The position numbers were made by a program, and so were the translations under genes. Below are positions 58,128 through 64,000 of a stretch of 64,000 bases of DNA, piece after piece (position 1 is the stretch's first letter; the number at the start of each line of letters is the position of its first letter). A model generated the notes under the pieces. It was not told the DNA's origin. It was given only the letters and a program-made list of their open reading frames with translations, and made no database searches. The DNA is from Pseudoalteromonas sp. MMG007. Its GTDB lineage: Bacteria > Pseudomonadota > Gammaproteobacteria > Enterobacterales > Alteromonadaceae. The stretch is taken from NCBI RefSeq assembly GCF_018100985.1, contig NZ_JAGJEI010000002.1, forward strand, positions 343,427 through 407,426. The letters run 5' to 3'.

Positions 58128-59420
58128 TTATGATAAGAACGCAAATTTGATAATAAATAATGCCGTCAAAACCCACACGCTAATGCTAATTTGATCCTGT
58201 TTACCACACAGTACTTTAACCGCAGTGTAAGATATAAAGCCAAGGGCTATACCATGTGCAATCGAAAAAGTAAGTGGTGTCATTAAAAGTACTACCGTAA
58301 CAGGAATTGCATCTGTCATATCATCCCAATTTACAAACTTTAGGTTTTGTAGCATTAGTACAGCAACGTACAGTATTGCACCTGCCGTTGCATATGCAGG
58401 TACCATTTGTGCAAGGGGCGCAAAAAACATCATTAATAAAAAGCATATACCAACAACCACAGCCGTTAAGCCTGTACGCCCACCAACAGATACACCCGCT
58501 ACGGATTCAATATAAGACGTTGTAGTTGAAGTACCAAGCATTGCTCCAGCAATTGTTGCAGAACTATCGGCACTTAAAGCACGACCTAAACGCGGCATAT
58601 TACCTTTTTCATCTGCAAGTCCCGCTTTTTGTGTAACAGCAACCAAAGTGCCCGAAGTATCAAATAAATCAACAAACAGAAATGCAAAAATTACACTTAG
58701 CATAGACAGCTCAAAGGCAGCAGCAAAATCTAGTTGCATAAAAGTAGGCATAATTGAAGGTGGCATAGCCATAACACCATGGTATTCAACAAGCCCTAAA
58801 CTTAACGCAATGCCAGTTACTAATAAAATGCTAATGAGTACACCACTTTTGAAATCACGATATAAAAGTCCTGCGATAACAAAAAAGCTCAATATTGCTA
58901 ATAATGGACCTGCTGATGTTATATCACCTAATTGAACAAGAGTGGCAGGACTTGCGACAATAATACCCGCATTTTTTAATGCAATTAACGCTAAAAAAGC
59001 GCCAATACCTGTTGCAATAGCTCGCTTTAATACCAGAGGTATAGCGTTAATAATCCACTCTCTGACTTTAAAAAGGCTTAAAAGTAAAAATATACACCCC
59101 GACATAAATACAGCCCCTAATGCAGCTTGCCAGGTATAACCCATACCTAATACAACACCATAAGTAAAAAAGGCATTGAGCCCCATACCAGGCGCCAGTG
59201 CTAACGGGTAATTTGCCCATAACCCCATAATAAAACAGCCTATTGCAGCAGCAATACAGGTAGCAACAAATGCAGCCCCTTGGTCCATTCCGGCCTCAGC
59301 GAGCATGGCTGGATTTACAAATACAATGTAAACCATAGTGATAAAGGTAGTAAGGCCAGCCACGCATTCACGTTTAACTGTTGAGTTATTTTCGCTAAGT
59401 TTAAATAAGGCTTCGAACAT
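58128..59420 (-). CDS. NCS2-family purine permease (AzgA type)
   Basis: A 430-residue inner-membrane transporter with about 12-14 hydrophobic segments. It belongs to the AzgA subgroup of the nucleobase-cation symporters: AGLTTFITMVYIVFVNPAML at the N-terminus, ALAPGMGLNAFFTY, FLFVDLFDTSGTLVAV and GTSTTTSYIESVAGVSVGGR. Relatives import adenine or guanine and hypoxanthine with protons; the exact base cannot be told. It would feed salvage enzymes such as Apt in the same window, although the two are not linked. Confidence 0.92.
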   Translation of the reverse strand: MFEALFKLSENNSTVKRECVAGLTTFITMVYIVFVNPAMLAEAGMDQGAAFVATCIAAAIGCFIMGLWANYPLALAPGMGLNAFFTYGVVLGMGYTWQAALGAVFMSGCIFLLLSLFKVREWIINAIPLVLKRAIATGIGAFLALIALKNAGIIVASPATLVQLGDITSAGPLLAILSFFVIAGLLYRDFKSGVLISILLVTGIALSLGLVEYHGVMAMPPSIMPTFMQLDFAAAFELSMLSVIFAFLFVDLFDTSGTLVAVTQKAGLADEKGNMPRLGRALSADSSATIAGAMLGTSTTTSYIESVAGVSVGGRTGLTAVVVGICFLLMMFFAPLAQMVPAYATAGAILYVAVLMLQNLKFVNWDDMTDAIPVTVVLLMTPLTFSIAHGIALGFISYTAVKVLCGKQDQISISVWVLTALFIIKFAFLS

Positions 59421-59538
59421 AATAAGCTTGTAATAGTAAAAAGTAGTCAGATTTTATCATAAAAATAATCTTTAACAGGACATTTTACTTTGCGATATAC
59501 TAAACTATCGAAGCAACTAAAATAACAAATGAATCAAT

Positions 59539-60003
59539 ATGCTTAAAACAACACCCAGCGGGCACGACCTAGAACAACAGTTAGATAATATTTTAGGCTT
59601 TGTTACTCAACCTGATCACAACCCAGCAGTAGCTAATGCTAAAAAAGATGAACAAAGCACACTAAATAAAGCGCTATATTATTTAAAAAATAAGCAACCT
59701 CCATTAGCTGCAAAATGGATGCGCCTAGCGGCAATGGCTGGTAATCAGAGAGCTCAGTTTTACTTAGGATTATTTTTTGTAAAAGGTGAAGGCGTTCCAC
59801 AAAGTGTTTTTCATGCGGCGGCTTGGCTAAGTCTTGCTAGCAGCCAAGGTTATGAGCCCGCTACTGCTGCAATTAACGACCTAAGAAAGCATATAGAAAC
59901 TAAACGGTTAAAAGATGCACAATGCTATGCCGCAAGTCTATATGAACAAATTCATCAGCTACAGTACGCACAGCTTATTCCTAATGATCCACAAATCGAT
60001 TAA
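59539..60003 (+). CDS. Small Sel1-repeat protein
   Basis: A 154-residue protein with two Sel1-like repeats: AAKWMRLAAMAGNQRAQFYLG, positions about 55-75, and then VKGEGVPQSVFHAAAWLSLA. Sel1 repeats mediate protein contacts. No signal peptide is present, so it is probably cytoplasmic. Function is unknown. It ends about 20 bases before a series of LexA-like half-sites. Confidence 0.75.
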   Translation: MLKTTPSGHDLEQQLDNILGFVTQPDHNPAVANAKKDEQSTLNKALYYLKNKQPPLAAKWMRLAAMAGNQRAQFYLGLFFVKGEGVPQSVFHAAAWLSLASSQGYEPATAAINDLRKHIETKRLKDAQCYAASLYEQIHQLQYAQLIPNDPQID

Positions 60004-60021
60004 TCTATTGTGTGCTTAATA

Positions 60022-60270
60022 CTGTATAGAGAATAAAGCACTGTATAAAAATGACTATTCCTACCCAACATAGCTCCTTTAAAAGATTAGCAGATATAAA
60101 CATTAAAACACGGATAGAACACAGATAAAAAAGCTTAAGGTATTGTTTTATTTATCTTATTTTAAATTTCAATAAATAAAACTGAATAACTGTACAAATA
60201 AATAGCAAATATAGCTTGCACGAAAGCACTGTATAAACTACTGTATACGCATACTGTATAAAAACCCAGT
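60022..60270 (+). promoter_or_regulatory. SOS-like (LexA) sites and repeated CTGTATA half-sites upstream of sulA
   Basis: CTGTATA occurs at 60022, 60041, 60229, 60241 and 60254. CTGTATAAAAACCCAG (60254-60269) and CTGTATACGCATACTG (60241-60256) fit CTGT-N8-ACAG with one mismatch each in the right half. They lie directly before sulA, where a LexA operator is expected. AAGCACTGTATAAA occurs twice, at about 60036 and 60224. Confidence 0.65.
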
Positions 60271-60283
60271 GAGTGAGATATTT

Positions 60284-60718
60284 ATGTTACAGCCTATTAC
60301 CGTAAGAACAGTTAAAAGTTATAAGCAAGATGATAAACGTGATTGTGTAAACTTAATCCAAATCGAAGATGAGATTTCGGCAACGTTTGAGCTTTTAAAA
60401 GTGCTGCACCATTATAATAGTTCTAACGCATGGACATTATTGATCGCTCCTGATCACGTTCCTAGCAGAGCCTTGCTCGACTCGTGCTCTATTGATACAA
60501 GTAAGTTGCTAGTGATCAGACAAAAGCACCTAGTAAACTTGGAATATGTTTTAAGTTCTGCGTTGAATAACGGTAATTTTGCGGCTGTAATTACTTGGAC
60601 AGACATAGTTAATAACCAATTGCTTACCCATCTTTCTTTAGATTTAACTAAAACGGCAACAAAGTTATATTGCTTTACAAAAAATACGACAACGACAGAG
60701 ATACCACTTGCTCAATAA
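60284..60718 (+). CDS. sulA: SulA-like SOS cell-division inhibitor
   Basis: A 144-residue protein. Its middle aligns with E. coli SulA: SNAWTLLIAPDHVPSRALL against SRWLLWLTPQQKLSREWV, and then VLSSALNNGNFAAVITW against MVRALRTGNYSVVIGW. SulA blocks FtsZ assembly after DNA damage. LexA-like sites immediately upstream support the call. I use the ATG at 60284, with GAGTGAG before it; a GTG at 60269 would add five residues. lexA itself is not adjacent. Confidence 0.82.
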   Translation: MLQPITVRTVKSYKQDDKRDCVNLIQIEDEISATFELLKVLHHYNSSNAWTLLIAPDHVPSRALLDSCSIDTSKLLVIRQKHLVNLEYVLSSALNNGNFAAVITWTDIVNNQLLTHLSLDLTKTATKLYCFTKNTTTTEIPLAQ

Positions 60719-60756
60719 GCTTGATAAAATAATGTTTTAAATTCTGTATTGTTATT

Positions 60757-61236
60757 ATGACCTCATCAGACACCACCCTATGTTTTTGCTGTAGTGGGCT
60801 TAGTTATGTCCACTGCTGCAAACCTTTTCATGTAGGCGCAAAGCAAGCTGCGAGCCCTGAACAATTAATGCGTTCTCGCTACAGTGCTTATGTAATGAAA
60901 AATGCAAAGTATATTTATCTTACTTATGCATCTGAAAAACAACCTGAAAATCCTATAAAAGAAATTAAAGATTTTGCTGAAAGTTGCCGGTTTATAGGCT
61001 TAGACGTAGTAAGTACAAATCACGATGCCACTCAAGGAAAAGTTGAATTTAAGGCACATTACTTTTATCAAAACTTATATTGTGAGCTTCATGAAGATTC
61101 GCAATTTATAAAAGAAGACGGTAAATGGCGTTACTTAGACGGGGTTATATTCCCAGTAGCTGATATTAAAGTGAGTAGGAATGATAATTGCCCCTGTGGC
61201 AGTGGTAAAAAATATAAAAAGTGCCACAGTGTATGA
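60757..61236 (+). CDS. ychJ: YchJ family protein with SEC-C motif
   Basis: A 159-residue UPF0225 protein. The N-terminal zinc-type cysteines are in CFCCSGLSYVHCCKPFH. The central YchJ domain has LMRSRYSAYVMKNAKYIYLTY (positions about 38-58), and the C-terminus has the SEC-C motif CPCGSGKKYKKCH. Function is unknown; SEC-C proteins often bind metals or ribosomal and secretory partners. It follows sulA by 38 bases. Confidence 0.92.
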   Translation: MTSSDTTLCFCCSGLSYVHCCKPFHVGAKQAASPEQLMRSRYSAYVMKNAKYIYLTYASEKQPENPIKEIKDFAESCRFIGLDVVSTNHDATQGKVEFKAHYFYQNLYCELHEDSQFIKEDGKWRYLDGVIFPVADIKVSRNDNCPCGSGKKYKKCHSV

Positions 61237-61269
61237 TCATTATAACAAAAGTCATAATTTAAACCGGAG

Positions 61270-62187
61270 CTAAAAACAAACTTGGTTACGGCCTTTAAAC
61301 TTAGATTTATACATTTTTTCATCTGCTAACTGTAATGTATTTTTACTGTTTTCACGTGTTTGTAATGTTGCACCACCAATACTAATCGTTACAAATTCAT
61401 GCTCTGAGTGTTTATGTAATATACCAAGTTGTATTACATTATTTTTTATTTTCTCTGCTACAAAATTAGCCCCTTTACTACCTGTATAGGGGAGTACAAC
61501 AACAAACTCTTCCCCTCCAAATCGTGATACAAAATCTGTAGGGCGTTGTAAACTTTTAGTAATTGTTTGGGCAACTAAGTTTAAAACCGTATCACCCTGT
61601 AAGTGACCATAAATATCATTGTATTGTTTAAAGTAATCAATATCGATTAATAGCAGTGCGCAGTCTGCATTTTCACGTAGTGCACTTTGTTCTATTTTTA
61701 TAAAATGGGTATCAAAGTAGCGTCTGTTATAAATTTGAGTCAAGTCGTCAATAAACACTTTTTGATTAAGTAAATCATGTTGAGCTTTAATCATTAAATG
61801 GGCCCTCACCCTTCTAAATAATGTCTCTGGATTTACCGGTTTTTTTATAAAGTCTACGGCACCCGCTTCCCAACACGCTTCCTCTTCACTTTCGAGTGAT
61901 GTAATAAATATAACTGGGATATCTTGTGTTTCGTACGTATTTTTTAGTCTTAAGCAGGTTTCTATTCCATTAATTCCCTCTAAATTAATATCTAATAAAA
62001 CGATATCAGGTGGTTCTTTCTTACATAGTTCCATGGCCTCTTCACCACTTCTAGAAGTCACAACATTAAATCGTTCAGCCAAAGCTTTTCTTAATATTAT
62101 TAAGGTTAGTAGTTGGTCTTCAACAATGAGCACCTTGGAGCTTTTTAAACTTAGTTTTAATGCATGATTGGAGTAATTTATTGGCAT
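61270..62187 (-). CDS. REC-GGDEF response regulator, diguanylate cyclase
   Basis: A 305-residue protein. Residues about 15-130 form a receiver (LIVEDQ, phospho-acceptor Asp in IVLLDINLEGING, ITS switch residue, FIKKP). Residues about 140-305 form a GGDEF domain with intact FGGEEF and inhibitory-site RPTD before it. This is the WspR/PleD-like minimal architecture, which makes c-di-GMP when phosphorylated. No cognate kinase is adjacent. No good ribosome binding site precedes the start used. Confidence 0.92.
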   Translation of the reverse strand: MPINYSNHALKLSLKSSKVLIVEDQLLTLIILRKALAERFNVVTSRSGEEAMELCKKEPPDIVLLDINLEGINGIETCLRLKNTYETQDIPVIFITSLESEEEACWEAGAVDFIKKPVNPETLFRRVRAHLMIKAQHDLLNQKVFIDDLTQIYNRRYFDTHFIKIEQSALRENADCALLLIDIDYFKQYNDIYGHLQGDTVLNLVAQTITKSLQRPTDFVSRFGGEEFVVVLPYTGSKGANFVAEKIKNNVIQLGILHKHSEHEFVTISIGGATLQTRENSKNTLQLADEKMYKSKFKGRNQVCF

Positions 62188-62569
62188 AATTTGTGATATT
62201 AATTTTTATTATTCTACACACACTATAATACTGCTTTATGTTATGCAAATGTAAAAAACAATTGAAAGTAAGTAGTTTAAAAACTGTTTTTGCGTTTAGT
62301 CGTGAGCTTTTGCTGATTCACTTAATTTTAAACCATAATAGCTAAGGCAACCCAGTTAAGTAACACCGCCCACTATGCTTAAAGAGGCTATGCCCTGTAA
62401 CTAAGCATTTATATTTTATATAAGCTATAAGGGGAGGTTGTAATACGAGCTATTTATTAGGAGTTTGCTTACTTTTAAAAATATAAAATATATAGTTATT
62501 AATAGCAGAAACAAAAAATGAGCCTTTGAGGGCTCATTTTGTGATTTACAAATTAGTTAAAACTAACTT
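62188..62569. other. Non-coding region between the REC-GGDEF and DUF6172-like genes
   Basis: About 380 bases without a gene. It ends in the terminator at 62514-62541. Around 62370-62450 there is a slightly G-rich patch with GGGGAGG but no start codon after it; nothing else was recognised. Confidence 0.5.
62514..62541 (-). terminator. Terminator after the DUF6172-like gene
   Basis: AAAATGAGCC pairs perfectly with GGCTCATTTT around a 6-base loop, 29 bases after the stop. Confidence 0.87.
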
Positions 62570-62872
62570 TTACTCGTCATCATCAAGGTCTAACTGTTGA
62601 CGCTGTGCAGGGCGAGCTAAAATCTCTACATAGAAAGAAGTTAAGCCTTGCTTTTCAATTTCGCCAATTTGGTTATTTAATTCAGCAACATGCACAACTT
62701 GTGCTTCTTCAGCTGTATTACCAAACTTACAGTCAAATGCCCAATAATCAGCATCTTCAGGAAGCGTCTTGTTACGCTCCCTTTTCAAATATTTTTTCAC
62801 TTCATGCTTTGCAGCATCAACCATACGAGGGTATTTGATTTTCTCGTGATTTAGCGTGAATATTTTCTTCAT
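62570..62872 (-). CDS. Small conserved protein (DUF6172-like)
   Basis: A 100-residue protein with basic N-terminal half (MKKIFTLNHEKIKYPRMVDA, then HEVKKYLKRERNKTLPEDAD) and an acidic tail (DLDDDE). The pattern, including WAFDCKFGNTAEEAQVVHVAEL and FYVEILARP, fits the family known as DUF6172; the name is from memory. Function is unknown. TAGGAACG precedes the ATG, and a good terminator follows. Confidence 0.8.
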   Translation of the reverse strand: MKKIFTLNHEKIKYPRMVDAAKHEVKKYLKRERNKTLPEDADYWAFDCKFGNTAEEAQVVHVAELNNQIGEIEKQGLTSFYVEILARPAQRQQLDLDDDE

Positions 62873-63090
62873 TACGTTCCTAATTACCTTGATTTAATGA
62901 TAACGGCATTTAATGTCATACCATTTGGTGCCATTATAGCAATTGCTCTGAATTTTTGGATGCTTTTTTTTAATTAAATCGATTATTAGACTTTTTATAA
63001 AGTAAAGCGCGAGTAAAGTGTATTTAGTCTGCTTTTTATTACAAACATATTACATAGTTAATGCACATTACCTGATGTGGTAATTCAACG

Positions 63091-63618
63091 TTAAACAGCT
63101 ATAAGATGAAGAGGCTGATGTATAGTATCGTCATTTAAGCTATCGTAAAAAGCACCGGCATCTATAGGCGGGTTTGCCAGTTGCATATTTTCGTTTTTAA
63201 TACGTCGCCTAACTGACAGCTCGCAATTATCTAATATATTAAGTGGCACATGCTTGTCATCATCTCTAATTGTAAGTGGCTCAGGTTTTAAGTACTGATT
63301 TAATTTAATGCATTTCATGCCGGTCTGCGCACCAAGCTCTGAGATTAAAGAGCTATTAAATTGCCCTATCAACATATCAAACTTCTCAGGGGCTAATGGT
63401 TGCTTAGGGCCTGCACCAAATTCCTCTCTTAGGGCTTCCTCAGATGTGGCTAAATTTTCAATTTCTGTTTTTGGCAGATGAAATTGACTGAAATCTAATA
63501 CATCATGCGAGAGCATTGCTAATAAAAGTGCAAATTCGTCACGGCGATTTTCATGCACACTTTTATTAAGCTTGCTCTTAAGCTGACTTTCTGTGATTAA
63601 CAAATCATCGATTTGCAT
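63091..63618 (-). CDS. Conserved hypothetical protein (VC2046/SO_2500-like)
   Basis: A 175-residue soluble protein. RRDEFALLLAMLSHDVLD at about residues 25-42 and the spacing fit the gammaproteobacterial VC2046/SO_2500 family, whose role is unknown; the assignment is from memory. No signal peptide, membrane segment or catalytic motif is seen. It is transcribed away from the tRNA genes. Confidence 0.65.
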   Translation of the reverse strand: MQIDDLLITESQLKSKLNKSVHENRRDEFALLLAMLSHDVLDFSQFHLPKTEIENLATSEEALREEFGAGPKQPLAPEKFDMLIGQFNSSLISELGAQTGMKCIKLNQYLKPEPLTIRDDDKHVPLNILDNCELSVRRRIKNENMQLANPPIDAGAFYDSLNDDTIHQPLHLIAV

Positions 63619-63730
63619 AGACTTTAGCCGATTGTAGTAAGTGATAGATATTTATCGGCTTTATTTCAATTTTCTTTAGCTTTTTTCTTTACTTAAATCC
63701 GAAGTTTGCTATTATCAGCGCCGTTGCATT

Positions 63731-63815
63731 GGAGGGGTTCCCGAGCGGCCAAAGGGATCAGACTGTAAATCTGACGGCTCAGCCTTCGCTGGTTCGAATC
63801 CAGCTCCCTCCACCA
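63731..63815 (+). tRNA. tyrT: tRNA-Tyr (GTA), first copy
   Basis: An 85-base class II tRNA including encoded CCA. The acceptor GGAGGGG pairs with TCCCTCC, the anticodon GTA is at 63765-63767, the variable arm is long, and the T-arm is GGTTCGAATCC. Confidence 0.97.
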
Positions 63816-63864
63816 CTTTTCTTACCGCTAAGTTAAGTGGGGCCAAATGTAACAAAAATAGTGT

Positions 63865-63949
63865 GGAGGGGTTCCCGAGCGGCCAAAGGGATCAGACTGT
63901 AAATCTGACGGCTCAGCCTTCGCTGGTTCGAATCCAGCTCCCTCCACCA
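63865..63949 (+). tRNA. tyrU: tRNA-Tyr (GTA), second copy
   Basis: Identical in all 85 bases to the copy at 63731, with a 49-base spacer. Tandem tRNA-Tyr genes usually head the tyr-gly-thr-tuf operon, whose remainder would lie beyond the window. Confidence 0.97.
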
Positions 63950-63960
63950 CTTCTTTTTAT

Positions 63961-64000
63961 TCCTATATTCCTATATTCCTATATTCCTATATTCCTATAT
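63961..64000. repeat. 8-bp tandem repeat cut by the window edge
   Basis: TCCTATAT is repeated five times exactly (40 bases) and runs off the right edge, 11 bases after the second tRNA-Tyr. The first partial unit begins at about 63958. Confidence 0.95.

Overview
The window reads as a piece of core chromosome from a low-GC marine gammaproteobacterium of the Alteromonadales, most probably Pseudoalteromonas. This rests on the gene families and their order: gltBD, the yeaG-yeaH-ycgB trio, apt-dnaX-ybaB-recR, a TtpC-type TonB cluster, a leucine dehydrogenase, a NUDIX gene next to pabB, and tandem tRNA-Tyr genes. No database search could be run, so the genus is an inference. There are no rRNA genes, insertion sequences, phage genes or CRISPR arrays.

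Layout. 1-5576 holds gltD (cut by the window edge) and gltB, preceded by a long non-coding region with ArgR-like and LiuR-like palindromes. 6416-7603 holds divergent grxD and sodB with an IscR-like palindrome between them. 7812-12583 is the prkA(yeaG)-yeaH-ycgB(spoVR) stress operon. 12688-14667 is a response regulator with a CheC-like domain, followed by a PAS-GGDEF diguanylate cyclase. 14944-21067 holds an exported thiol peroxidase, adk, htpG (with a clear sigma-32 promoter), an RluA-type pseudouridine synthase and an LplT-acyltransferase fusion. 21198-25270 is apt-dnaX-ybaB-recR.

25442-27740 is the most interesting region. It has a secreted precursor peptide with ten EGKCG motifs in five near-identical 17-residue repeats, then a DUF692 multinuclear iron enzyme and a DUF2063 partner. 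This is an HvfABC-type (bufferin-like) copper-binding RiPP locus. A terminator-like hairpin separates the precursor gene from the enzyme genes, a palindrome sits on its promoter, and a 40-residue membrane protein gene lies just downstream.

27975-30407 holds dusC, a small DksA/TraR zinc-finger gene whose start codon lies in a 13-bp inverted repeat, and a lipoprotein. 30470-35443 is a six-gene TonB energy-transduction operon (DUF3450, TtpC-like, ExbB, ExbD, TonB, TPR protein). 36349-44018 holds a cold-shock protein, pyrC, a GAF-GAF-GGDEF-EAL protein, metR, elyC-like, a Nif3-family gene and an unknown Lys/Ala-rich protein.

44306-52282 holds an amidohydrolase with a beta-propeller, mtfA, a chloramphenicol-acetyltransferase-like gene, leucine dehydrogenase and class I fumarase. 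52450-64000 holds pabB, nudL, sdaA, cysB, an unknown membrane-anchored protein, an AzgA-type purine permease, a Sel1-repeat protein, sulA with SOS-like sites, ychJ, a REC-GGDEF protein, two small conserved genes, two identical tRNA-Tyr genes and an 8-bp tandem repeat at the edge.

Themes that link the genes: ammonia assimilation and branched-chain amino-acid catabolism (gltBD and ldh share a palindrome); metal and redox handling (HvfABC, TonB system, SodB, Grx4, Tpx); c-di-GMP signalling (three GGDEF proteins plus a CheC-type regulator); and stress responses (HtpG, PrkA system, SulA).
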